Shown here: in pieces, positions 1 to 7,470 of the stretch
How positions within the stretch are numbered: the first letter of the stretch is position 1
Layout: every line of letters starts with the position of its first letter
Source of the DNA: Williamsia maris
GTDB lineage: Bacteria > Actinomycetota > Actinomycetes > Mycobacteriales > Mycobacteriaceae
Direction of reading: 5' to 3'
NCBI RefSeq assembly: GCF_024171815.1
Contig: NZ_JAMTCJ010000001.1
Location: forward strand, 558,001 to 622,000
Length of the DNA stretch: 64,000 nt
Made by a program: the position numbers and the translations under genes
The notes under the pieces: model-generated
Database searches by the model: none
The model's input: only the letters and a program-made list of their open reading frames with translations
What the model was told of the DNA's origin: nothing

Positions 1-481
1 CCTGGATGACCTCGTCGTACGCGGGACGGTTGCCCTGCGACGAGGTGGGTGCGAAGCCCTGGGCGTGCGCGTAGATCAGGTGCGGGAAGCGCTCGTGCAG
101 AGCGTCGTAGCCGAGGCCGAGGCGGCCGAGGGCGCCGGCGCGCATGTTGGTCAGCAGGACGTCGGCGTCGGCGAGCAGCGCGAACAGGTCCTCGAGGCCC
201 TGCGGGTCCTTGAGGTTGATCGCGACGCTGCGCTTGTTGCGGTTGACCTGCATGTACAGGGGCGCCATGCCGGGGTTGCGACCGGTGTTCGCCGGCGACT
301 GCCGGGCGGTGTCGAAGGGCGGCTCGATACGGATCACGTCGGCGCCGAAGTCGCCGAGGATCTGGGTCGCGTACGGGCCCATCACGACCGTGGAGATGTC
401 GATGACGGTGACGCCCGCGAGGGGGCCGGTGTTCTGCGCGGTCGTGGTGGCCGTGGTGGCGGTGTCTGCTGTGTTGCTCAT
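1..481 (-). CDS. CaiB/BaiF family (class III) CoA-transferase, C-terminus off the window
   Basis: The first 160 codons of a gene that continues beyond the left edge. The ATG at 481-479 opens a protein with a short Ala/Thr-rich leader followed by GVTVIDISTVVMGPYATQIL, GDFGADVIRIEPP, NRNKRSVAINLKDP and a segment ending TNMRAGALGRLG. This is the typical N-terminal order of family III CoA-transferases, which move CoA between carboxylic acids. The first two motifs are the family's Rossmann-like entry and its 'VIRIEPP' strand. The catalytic Asp, normally further on, lies outside the window. The gene is divergent from the LysR regulator, with two palindromes between them, so it is probably that regulator's target. 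The acyl substrate cannot be told. Confidence 0.9.
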   Translation of the reverse strand, partial: MSNTADTATTATTTAQNTGPLAGVTVIDISTVVMGPYATQILGDFGADVIRIEPPFDTARQSPANTGRNPGMAPLYMQVNRNKRSVAINLKDPQGLEDLFALLADADVLLTNMRAGALGRLGLGYDALHERFPHLIYAHAQGFAPTSSQGNRPAYDEVIQ

Positions 482-490
482 GTCTACGAC

Positions 491-522
491 GGTAGGTCGT
501 TACCAGAGGTAAGGGAATTACC
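491..522. promoter_or_regulatory. Tandem palindromes in the CoA-transferase/LysR divergent gap
   Basis: Two adjacent inverted repeats made of the same half-site: GGTAGGTCGTTACC (491-504) and GGTAAGGGAATTACC (508-522). Both have GGTA(A)/(T)TACC arms and they are separated by 3 bp. They sit in the 97-bp gap between the divergent starts, where LysR-type regulators usually bind their own promoter and their target promoter. Binding by the adjacent LysR protein is inferred. Confidence 0.6.
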
Positions 523-578
523 GTCTGACTCAGATCGGTGTGTCCACAGCGATAACACCAGGGCTACGCTCCTCAGCT

Positions 579-1475
579 GTGGAGATGCATCACCTGCGGT
601 ACTTCCTGGCCGTCGCCCGCGAACTGAACTTCACGCGTGCGGCGCGGTCGCTGAACATGTCGGTGCCACCGCTCAGCCAGCGCATCCGGACGCTCGAGCA
701 CGAACTCGGAACTCCCCTGTTCGAGCGGTCGACCCACCACACCAAGCTGACCCCCGCGGGCGAGGCACTGCTGCCGCTCGCGTGGTCGGTGGTGGCCGAC
801 TTCGACGCCATACCCACCCTCATCGGTCCGGACGTCGGGCGCGCCGACGTCCGTCTCGCCGTCCCCGACGTCCTCAACCCCCGACACCGTCGTGCGCTGA
901 CCGAGGCGATCCGCGGCCTCGACGCGTCGTTCTCGTTCACCATCCGACAGATGCCGTCGCTGCAGATGGAGTCGGCGCTGCTCAGCAGTTCCATCGACAT
1001 CGCCATCGCGCACGTGGGCACCACGAACGAGCGGTTGTCGACCCGGGTGCTCTACAGCGAGCCGCTCGGCGCCGTCGTCGACGTAACCCGGTTCCCCGAC
1101 CGGACGTCGCTGTCGATGGGCGACCTGCGCGGGCTGCGCTACATCCAGGGCCCGCGTCACTGGGATCTGGGCGCCGGACGCACCGATCGACTGGCCGCCG
1201 CGGGCGCGGTCGTCGATGCCGACGCGAGCTTCACCGACATCAGCGGGTTGCTCTTGTTCCTGCGCAGCACAGCGGCGTTCACGATCGTGCCGTTGGAGTC
1301 GGAGGCGGTGCTGTCGGTGGACCGCACGGAGTACGCGGTGCTGCCGGTCGACGACATGGACGAGTCGTTGACGACGTATCTGGTGCGCCGTGTCGCCGAC
1401 ACCTGGCTCGATCCGGTCGTCACCGTCCTCGGTCGTACCCACCAAGACCCCGACCCCCACCAGTTGGGCACGTAA
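579..1475 (+). CDS. LysR-family transcriptional regulator
   Basis: About 298 aa. The N-terminal winged helix-turn-helix is clear: HHLRYFLAVARELNFTRAAR, then SVPPLSQRIRTLEHELGTPLFER. An effector-binding periplasmic-binding-protein-like domain fills the rest. I chose the GTG at 579 because it gives the family's usual start just before 'MHHLRYF'; ATG 585 and GTG 540 are alternatives and none has a convincing ribosome-binding site. It is divergent from a CoA-transferase gene and probably controls it. The last codons, which read HQLGT and stop, lie inside the first unit of a repeat array, so the array has supplied the C-terminus. Confidence 0.88.
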   Translation: MEMHHLRYFLAVARELNFTRAARSLNMSVPPLSQRIRTLEHELGTPLFERSTHHTKLTPAGEALLPLAWSVVADFDAIPTLIGPDVGRADVRLAVPDVLNPRHRRALTEAIRGLDASFSFTIRQMPSLQMESALLSSSIDIAIAHVGTTNERLSTRVLYSEPLGAVVDVTRFPDRTSLSMGDLRGLRYIQGPRHWDLGAGRTDRLAAAGAVVDADASFTDISGLLLFLRSTAAFTIVPLESEAVLSVDRTEYAVLPVDDMDESLTTYLVRRVADTWLDPVVTVLGRTHQDPDPHQLGT

Positions 1476-1613
1476 ACACCCCCAGTTGGGCACGTAGACA
1501 CGCCAGTTGGGCACGTAAGTCCGTTGGTTGGGCAGTTGATGCCCAATCAGCGCACTTACGTGCCCAACTGATGGAAGTACGTGCCCAACTGACGGATGTA
1601 CGTGCCCAACTGG
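1460..1613. repeat. Dyad-symmetric 21-bp phased repeat array (array 1)
   Basis: CCAGTTGGGCACGTA occurs at 1460, 1482 and 1503, with a shorter TTGGGCA at 1528. After the dyad near 1537 come TGCCCAA at 1540 and TACGTGCCCAACTG at 1557, 1578 and 1599. The common core TTGGGCA/TGCCCAA steps by 22, 21 and 21 bp on the left and by 21, 21 and 21 bp on the right. The left copies mirror the right copies to within about one base. The array fills the gap between the convergent LysR and lipase genes and begins inside the LysR stop region. An RNA read through it could fold into a long hairpin. Confidence 0.95.
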
Positions 1614-1617
1614 GGTA

Positions 1618-2853
1618 TCAGCGCGAGCAGGTGGAGGGCGCGGGTTCGCCGGCGAAGCGGTCGCCGATCCAGGAGATCGCGCTCGGTGTCAGCCCGGTGT
1701 TGGTGTGGCCCTTGCCCTGCGCCACCGACACCGACAGCGTGTCGCCCATCGCGCAGGCCCGTCGGACGGCCGCGGCGGTCCACGCCGGGGTGATGATCTG
1801 GTCGGCGTCGCCGTACCCGACGAACAGGGGTCCGGCCGAACGCCGTTGCGGCAGTGAGTCGACGAGCAGCATGTCGTGGAGTCGTCGCAGCGCGCCGGCC
1901 GACGCGATGGTCGCGTCACCCGGCTGGACCTTGGTGATGGCGGAGAACTTGCGGAACGAGCTCCCCGGTCCGCAGGACGTCAGGTCGGATGCCCCGGCCG
2001 CCAGCGCCCCGCGCATGTAGTCGCTCACCGGGAAGTCCGGGTAGACCGCGCGCAGGCCGTCGACGATGAGCGGGATGAACGCCATCTGGATCTGCGTGAA
2101 CCGCGGTGCGACATAGGGTTGCGCGTCGGCACCGTCGGCGATGGGGGCGACATCGGCGGCCGGTGCGAGGGCCGCGGCACCGACGAAATCGAGCCCGGTT
2201 CCGTAATCCGCGGCGTGTTCGGCGGACGCCCAGGCGGCCTGGCCGCCCTGCGAGCTGCCGATCGCGGCCCAGCGGGTTCCCGCCTGCGGCACCATCTCTC
2301 GCGCAGCGCGCACCATGTCGATCATGTTGTAGGCGATGGTCCGCGAGTTCAGGTAGGGATGCGGGACGTCGGACTCACCGAGACCCTGATAGTCCGATGC
2401 GGCGACGACGTACCCGTCGGCGAGCAACGCTGCGACGGTGGACGTCTCACCCAGCAGATCGGCATATCCGGACGGGCCGCAGTTCGACGCGGTGCCGGTG
2501 GTCCCGTGACCGAACGCGACGATCGGCCAGCCACCCGACGGAGGGGTTCCCGAGGGCACCGCCACGTATCCCGACACCCGCGTTCCGAAGCTGCCGGTCG
2601 GATCGTCCGGCGCGTACCCGGCCGTCGAGCGGTACACGACGCGGGTGACGTTCTCGCCGGCCAGACGGCCGTCGGGATCGACCGTCAGCGGGGACCGTTC
2701 GAGGATCTCGCCGCGCTCATCGCCGACCGGGGCCGCCGGTGACGACGACGTCTGGGCAGAAGACGATGGGCCGGCGGACGACTCGGCGTCCGACGAGACC
2801 GGCGAACCGGTCGGCGCGGATGTCGAGCATCCGACCGCCAGGGTCGCGATCAT
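1618..2853 (-). CDS. Secreted lipase-family lipoprotein
   Basis: An alpha/beta hydrolase of the actinobacterial secretory-lipase type. It shows an oxyanion-type IVAFGHGTTG segment, the nucleophile elbow GSSQGG, a late Asp in GYGDADQIITP and a late His in GKGHTNTG. A Ser/Thr/Pro-rich linker follows a lipobox (LAVGC), so it is probably lipid-anchored outside the membrane. The only ATG/GTG/TTG start is at 2853, which gives a signal peptide of just eight residues with no positive charge. The in-frame upstream codons 2854-2901 would add a normal basic n-region and hydrophobic core but contain no usual start codon. The true start may be a non-standard ATC near 2901. Confidence 0.85.
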   Translation of the reverse strand: MIATLAVGCSTSAPTGSPVSSDAESSAGPSSSAQTSSSPAAPVGDERGEILERSPLTVDPDGRLAGENVTRVVYRSTAGYAPDDPTGSFGTRVSGYVAVPSGTPPSGGWPIVAFGHGTTGTASNCGPSGYADLLGETSTVAALLADGYVVAASDYQGLGESDVPHPYLNSRTIAYNMIDMVRAAREMVPQAGTRWAAIGSSQGGQAAWASAEHAADYGTGLDFVGAAALAPAADVAPIADGADAQPYVAPRFTQIQMAFIPLIVDGLRAVYPDFPVSDYMRGALAAGASDLTSCGPGSSFRKFSAITKVQPGDATIASAGALRRLHDMLLVDSLPQRRSAGPLFVGYGDADQIITPAWTAAAVRRACAMGDTLSVSVAQGKGHTNTGLTPSAISWIGDRFAGEPAPSTCSR

Positions 2854-2909
2854 CGCGACGATGATCGCCGACCCGAAGCGCGCCGACCGGTTGCCGATGA
2901 TGGCTGCGC

Positions 2910-3089
2910 CTACTTCGGCTGGTCGCCCAGCTTCTTGGCGGCGTCCTTGGCGGCGTCACGGCCCTTGTTCACCTGGCTGGTGTACTTGCCCTTGGTCGCC
3001 TTGTCGACGGCCTGGGCGCCCTTGTCGATGTACTGCGAGTTCTTGCTGATGGCGGTCTTGGCCTTGTTGGCGAGCTGCTTGAAATCCAT
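2910..3089 (-). CDS. MT0933/Rv0909-like small antitoxin-family protein
   Basis: A 59-aa lysine-rich helical protein starting MDFKQLANKAKTAISKN and containing DKATKGKYTSQVNKGRDAAK. This matches the pattern of the MT0933-like antitoxin family (M. tuberculosis Rv0909). I chose the ATG at 3089 because AGGGG precedes it at good spacing; a longer frame to 3152 lacks such support. No SRPBCC-type toxin partner of the Rv0910 kind is adjacent. The upstream gene is a metallo-beta-lactamase-fold hydrolase and the downstream gene a lipase, so its role as an antitoxin is unproven. Confidence 0.75.
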   Translation of the reverse strand: MDFKQLANKAKTAISKNSQYIDKGAQAVDKATKGKYTSQVNKGRDAAKDAAKKLGDQPK

Positions 3090-3180
3090 GTCGACCCCTG
3101 TTCGTTCGTGGTGGTGTTCGATTACGGGCCAGTCTAGCCGCGCGGGCGACATGTCCGATTCCCGCGAAGATCGAGCATTC

Positions 3181-4320
3181 TCAGCCGACGCTCTCCCACC
3201 ACGTCTGGTCGGCGATCCCGGCCCCCGTGCGGGCGACGACGTCGATCCGCGCTCCCGGCGCCGGCGTGGCGACCTCCGCGGATGCGGCGTCGGCGGCGGT
3301 GAGCATGCGGGTCACCGGCTCGTCCCACGGGTGCATCGCGAGGTTGAACGTCGCCCAGTGGATCGGCACCATCAGCGACTCCGACAACGACGACCCGGCG
3401 AGATACCGGTGCAGCTCCACACCCTCCTCGGGGTTGACGTGGATGTCGGGCCACAACTCGCCGTACGCCCCGATGGGGACCAGAGTCAGCTCGTAGGGAC
3501 CGGTGGTCCGGGCGGAGTCGGCGTAGGCCTCGGTGAACCCGGTGTCGCCGGTGAAGAACGCGTTGTGGGTCGGCCCGTGGATGCCCCAGCTGGCCCACAG
3601 GGTGAGGTTGCGGACGACGCCTCGACCCGAGAAGTGCCGCGCCGGAAGGCAATCGAAGGTCAGATCGCCGTGCGTGACCTGGCCACCCCAGTCGCTCTCG
3701 GAGATCCGGTCGGCCGCGATCCCCCAGTACTCGAGGTGCGCACCGACACCGATCGGGGTGATGAAGTGCGCGTCGGGCTGACGTCGCGCGATCTCGACGA
3801 CCGTCGTCATGTCGAGGTGGTCGTAGTGGTCGTGACTGAGCAGCACGACGTCGATGGCGGGCAGGTCGGCGGCGGTGCACGGCGCGCGGTGCAGGCGTGC
3901 CGGCCCGACCACCTGCGACGGCGAACACCGCTTGGAGAACACCGGATCGGTGAGCACCCGCCTGCCGTCGATCTCGATGAGCGAACTGGCGTGGCCCAGC
4001 CAGGTCACCGCGAGCGCGCCGACGGTGGTCTCGAAGTGCGGGGTTCGTACCGGCACGATGCCCCCGGGCTGGCCCCGACGGCGTTCACGCAGCATGTCGC
4101 GGGTGTTGCCTGCACTCGGCGTGATCGGCGACGCCGGCTCGCGGTTGGCGAAGAACCCGTCGGTCTGGTTCGGCGAGGACGCGATGTGCGGTGCGATCGC
4201 CTCCGGCGAGGCCCCGAACGCCCGGCCCGCCGGTACCCCTGTCGCGGCCAGACCCGAGGTGAAGGCTCCGACGGTGCTGGTGGCTGCACTCGCAGCGAGT
4301 TTGCGGATCACTCTCGTCAC
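3181..4320 (-). CDS. Metallo-beta-lactamase-fold hydrolase, NAPE-PLD/UlaG-like
   Basis: 379 aa with a GTG start. The metal-binding HxHxDH is seen as LLSHDHYDHLD at about residue 165. Further ligands appear in LPARHFSGRG, the FTGDTGF motif and a late PIHWATFNLA. This order fits the branch that includes N-acyl-phosphatidylethanolamine phospholipase D-like proteins such as M. tuberculosis Rv0906. The first 40 residues are Ala/Ser/Thr-rich and could be a signal or membrane anchor. It is divergent from the thiolase gene and followed by the MT0933-like small gene, a pairing reminiscent of the Rv0906-Rv0909 neighbourhood. The substrate is probably a phospholipid or cyclic phosphate, which is inference. 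Confidence 0.85.
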   Translation of the reverse strand: MTRVIRKLAASAATSTVGAFTSGLAATGVPAGRAFGASPEAIAPHIASSPNQTDGFFANREPASPITPSAGNTRDMLRERRRGQPGGIVPVRTPHFETTVGALAVTWLGHASSLIEIDGRRVLTDPVFSKRCSPSQVVGPARLHRAPCTAADLPAIDVVLLSHDHYDHLDMTTVVEIARRQPDAHFITPIGVGAHLEYWGIAADRISESDWGGQVTHGDLTFDCLPARHFSGRGVVRNLTLWASWGIHGPTHNAFFTGDTGFTEAYADSARTTGPYELTLVPIGAYGELWPDIHVNPEEGVELHRYLAGSSLSESLMVPIHWATFNLAMHPWDEPVTRMLTAADAASAEVATPAPGARIDVVARTGAGIADQTWWESVG

Positions 4321-4395
4321 AGTACCGACGTCGGGTCGCCGACCCGACCACGTTTCCGGTCCGCCCGGCGGGAATCAGCGGGCCGCGACCACGGT

Positions 4396-4417
4396 TGACT
4401 ATGTGTAGCAATAGTCA
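4396..4417. promoter_or_regulatory. Perfect palindrome upstream of the thiolase gene
   Basis: TGACTAT, eight bases, then ATAGTCA forms a perfect inverted repeat with 7-bp arms ending 16 bp before the thiolase ATG. Size and position suit a TetR-family operator. No TetR gene lies in the window next to it, so the binding protein is unknown. Confidence 0.5.
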
Positions 4418-4433
4418 GATACCGGAGGTTCTC

Positions 4434-5618
4434 ATGAGACGCTCATCGATCACCGACGCCGTCATCGTCGGCGCCGTCCGCACCCCCATCGGCAAGGGCA
4501 AGGCGAACGGAGCGCTGCACGGCGTGCATCCGGTCGACATGCTCGCGCACAGCCTGCGCACCCTCGTCGAACGCACCGGCATCGATCCGGCCCTCATCGA
4601 CGACGTCATCACCGGCACCGTCACGCAGGCCGACGAACAGGGCCAGAACATCGCACGCAACGCCGTACTCGCCGCCGGATTCCCCGAATCCGTCCCCGCG
4701 ACGACAGTCAACCGGCAGTGCGGATCGAGTCAGCAGGCCATCTCGTTCGCCGCCCAGGGAGTGATGTCCGGGGCCTACGACGTGGTCGTGGCCGCAGGCG
4801 TGGAGTCGATGGGCCGCGTGCCGATGATGTCCGACGTCCGCCCCGGCGCCGACCCGTTCGGCGTCGACCTCGCGGCGCGCTATCCGGACGGGTTCATCCC
4901 GCAGGGGTACAGCGCCGAACTGATCGCCGCTCGCTGGGGTCTGAGCCGGACCCGGCTCGACGAGTTCGCGCTGTCCAGCCACGAGAAGGCGGTGGCCGCC
5001 ACCAAGGACGGTCGGTTCGCGACCGAACTGGCACCGCTCGCCGGTCTCGACCACGACGAGATGATCCGCCCCGGTGGATCCCTCGAGTCCCTGGCCGCCC
5101 TGCGATCGGCGTTCTACGACGAGACCATGGCGCAGCGCTTCCCGGAGATCGGCTGGGACATCACGGCGGCGAACTCGAGTCCGCTCTCCGACGGCAGCGC
5201 CGCGGTGCTGATCACCTCGTCGGAGACCGCGCGGCGACTCGGTCTGACCCCGCTGGCGCGGATCCACACGACCACCGTGGTCGGATCCGACCCGATCCTG
5301 ATGCTCACCGGGGTCATCCCGGCCACCGAGAAGGTGCTGGCGAAGGCCGGGCTGACGATCGCCGACATCGACCTGTTCGAGGTGAACGAGGCGTTCAGCC
5401 CGGTCGTGCTGGCCTGGGCGCACGACACCGGCGCCGACCTGGCCCGCACGAACGTCAACGGCGGGGCCATCGCGCTCGGGCACCCGCTCGGCGCCAGCGG
5501 CGCGAGAATCATGACGACGCTCGTCAACGCGCTGCACCAGACCGGTGGACGGTACGGGCTGCAGACGATGTGCGAGGCGGGCGGTCAGGCCAACGCCACG
5601 ATCATCGAACGGATCTAG
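4434..5618 (+). CDS. Acetyl-CoA acetyltransferase (thiolase)
   Basis: 394 aa. It catalyses thiolytic cleavage or Claisen condensation of acyl-CoAs in fatty-acid or side-chain degradation. The nucleophilic Cys is about residue 96 in NRQCGSSQQAI. The catalytic His lies in ALGHPLGASGAR. The second Cys sits in TMCEAGGQANATI, where the usual CxGGG is CEAGG. The ATG at 4434 follows CGGAGG at ideal spacing; an in-frame TTG at 4395 lies within the palindrome and is unlikely. Its TAG shares the four bases CTAG with the stop of the convergent reductase gene. Confidence 0.93.
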   Translation: MRRSSITDAVIVGAVRTPIGKGKANGALHGVHPVDMLAHSLRTLVERTGIDPALIDDVITGTVTQADEQGQNIARNAVLAAGFPESVPATTVNRQCGSSQQAISFAAQGVMSGAYDVVVAAGVESMGRVPMMSDVRPGADPFGVDLAARYPDGFIPQGYSAELIAARWGLSRTRLDEFALSSHEKAVAATKDGRFATELAPLAGLDHDEMIRPGGSLESLAALRSAFYDETMAQRFPEIGWDITAANSSPLSDGSAAVLITSSETARRLGLTPLARIHTTTVVGSDPILMLTGVIPATEKVLAKAGLTIADIDLFEVNEAFSPVVLAWAHDTGADLARTNVNGGAIALGHPLGASGARIMTTLVNALHQTGGRYGLQTMCEAGGQANATIIERI

Positions 5619-6268
5619 CCCGCGAGGGCCTGCGCGATGGGGGTGTCGCCGTCGGTGAACTCGATCATCTGAGAGATGGTCGCGGGCGTGGCGAGGGACG
5701 CGACGATGACGGCGGCGACATTCGCACGGCTGGTCGTGGTCTCACGGTCGGCGCCCTGCGCCTTGGTGACGATCGACCCGGAACCGGCCTCGTCGGAGAG
5801 CGAGCTGGGGCCCACGATGGTCCAGTCGAGGTCGCTGGCACGCAGGTACTGGTCGGCCTCACCCTTGGCCTCGGCGTACGCGTAGAACGAATCATCGGTC
5901 GACACACCGTGATCCACCGAGGCGCCGTAGTACGACACCAGGACGAACCGCTTGATCGAGTTGGCCGACGCGGCGTCGATGCACCGGATGGCGGCGTCGC
6001 GGTCGACGGCGAAGGTGCGATCGGCGTCCCCGCCACCGGCGCCGGCGGCGAAGATGACGGCGTCGTGGCCGGCGAGGGTCTCGATGATCTCCTCGGTCGA
6101 CTGGTGCTCGACGTCGGCGATCACGGGAACGGCGCCCGTGCCGGTGATGTCGTCGGACTGATCGGGATTGCGGATCAGCGAACTCACCTGGTGTCCGTCG
6201 TCGACCAGCAGGCGCGCGGCCTGCAGTGCGATCTTCCCGTGGCCTCCGACGATGGCGATGCTTGACAT
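5615..6268 (-). CDS. NAD(P)-binding NmrA-like oxidoreductase (atypical SDR)
   Basis: 217 aa. The nucleotide-binding glycine motif is SSIAIVGGHGKIALQAARLL at the N-terminus. Later come VIFAAGAGGG, a FVLVSYYGAS strand, YAEAKGEAD and a LDWTIVGPSSLSD segment, as in NmrA/SDR-a5-like proteins. These are often sensors or reductases lacking a full catalytic tetrad. The ATG at 6268 has GAGGAG six bases upstream; GTG 6274 is an alternative. Its stop overlaps the thiolase stop tail to tail, leaving no room for a terminator between the two transcripts. Confidence 0.87.
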   Translation of the reverse strand: MSSIAIVGGHGKIALQAARLLVDDGHQVSSLIRNPDQSDDITGTGAVPVIADVEHQSTEEIIETLAGHDAVIFAAGAGGGDADRTFAVDRDAAIRCIDAASANSIKRFVLVSYYGASVDHGVSTDDSFYAYAEAKGEADQYLRASDLDWTIVGPSSLSDEAGSGSIVTKAQGADRETTTSRANVAAVIVASLATPATISQMIEFTDGDTPIAQALAG

Positions 6269-6457
6269 GTCCACTCCTCACTCCGCGGCGTACCGGCGAT
6301 GTGGTCTGCGTTCCGGCCGTTCATTCACCGGGTGTGTTCCAACGCTAGCAAGCAGCCGCCCCGTGCCGATCGAGCAGCCACTGGCGCTTTGGCCAACGAT
6401 GGTTCATCATCATCCGGTGCTCGACTGTCGATCACAAATTCGTGAGTTGAGGCACCG

Positions 6458-7348
6458 ATGCGTGTGTGGACCCTGGTCGGCGCGTGCGCCGGTCGTCTCC
6501 TCGTCCTGATCGTCACCACCGTCGCAGCGATGGGACTCGCCGTCGCCGTACCCGCGCACGCCGCCGAGCGCGGCGGTGTCCGCTATGTCGCACTGGGTGA
6601 TTCGCGCGCCTCCGGTCCCAGCATCACCTCGTCGTTCAACGCCGACGGGTGCAGTCGCTCCGGCGGCGGCTACCCCGAGCGTGTCGCCCGCGCCCTGCGC
6701 CCTTCATCGTTCACCGACGTCGCGTGCGGAGGTGCCACCAGCGCCGAGATCGTCGATCGGCCGCAGACCACCTCGTTGCCCGTGATCCGGACCGTCCCGG
6801 TGCAGGCCCGCGCGCTGCGTCGCGACACCGATCTGGTGACCCTGTCGATCGGCGGCAACGACGTGAAGTGGGGCTCGCTCATCAGCCCGTGCTTCGGTCT
6901 CTCGCCGCAGACCGACGTGCACTGCCGCTCCGATGCCGCTCTGCGCGCACAGATCACGGCTCGCTTCGCCGCGCTGAGCGTCTCCGTCGACCGCGTGTTG
7001 CGCGTCATCTCCGCACGATCCCCGAACGCGCGGGTCTTCGTCGTCGGACACGGCGGTTACTACGGACTGCGTGGATGCTTCCCCGACGCGAACCTGAGCA
7101 CCGCCGACGCCCCGTTCGTCCGGGACTTCTTCCGTCGCTTCGACGCGGTCCTCTCCGGTTCCGCGCGGCGACACGGCGCCACCTTTGTCGACGTCGCCGG
7201 GCCTGCCGTGGGTCACGACGCCTGCGCACCGGACTCGCGACGGTGGTTCAACGGTCAGCTGCCCCGGGGCAACGGACTCAACAACCACGCGACCCAGCTC
7301 GGCAACGCCGCGGTCGCTCGTCTCGTCCTCGCCGCCATCGCACGCTGA
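6458..7348 (+). CDS. Secreted SGNH/GDSL hydrolase (paralogue 1)
   Basis: 296 aa with a signal peptide ending about AVPAHAAE. The SGNH blocks are GDSRASGP (nucleophile Ser), a Gly in CGGATS, SIGGNDVKWG (oxyanion Asn) and a C-terminal NHATQLGN carrying the likely His. Six or more Cys suggest disulfides outside the cell. TGAGG precedes the start. It resembles closely, motif by motif, the hydrolase at 9027. The two bracket a P450-ferredoxin pair, so they may be old duplicates. Likely an extracellular lipase or esterase; the substrate is unknown. Confidence 0.9.
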   Translation: MRVWTLVGACAGRLLVLIVTTVAAMGLAVAVPAHAAERGGVRYVALGDSRASGPSITSSFNADGCSRSGGGYPERVARALRPSSFTDVACGGATSAEIVDRPQTTSLPVIRTVPVQARALRRDTDLVTLSIGGNDVKWGSLISPCFGLSPQTDVHCRSDAALRAQITARFAALSVSVDRVLRVISARSPNARVFVVGHGGYYGLRGCFPDANLSTADAPFVRDFFRRFDAVLSGSARRHGATFVDVAGPAVGHDACAPDSRRWFNGQLPRGNGLNNHATQLGNAAVARLVLAAIAR

Positions 7349-7470
7349 CGCGTGTGTCCTGGCGCACAGGACGAGCATCCGCTACATTCGTTTGTGGTGC
7401 TAAGCAACCCCTGAACATCGGTCAATGAAGCCGCGTGCAAAGCAGCAGCCGAAAGAATGCGAGGAACGCG

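Noticed and set aside
1460-1613. CRISPR array
   Set aside because: The words are only about 15 bp, the spacers 6-7 bp, half the copies are inverted and there are no cas genes. The same holds for the other arrays.
65-2020. A 651-codon open frame on the plus strand
   Set aside because: It runs antisense to the CoA-transferase, then through the LysR gene in another frame and antisense to the lipase. The protein is Arg/Ala/Gly-rich with no domain. It is a shadow of high-GC coding.
2910-3089. A complete toxin-antitoxin pair
   Set aside because: Only the MT0933-like protein is present; neither neighbour resembles the SRPBCC toxin family.
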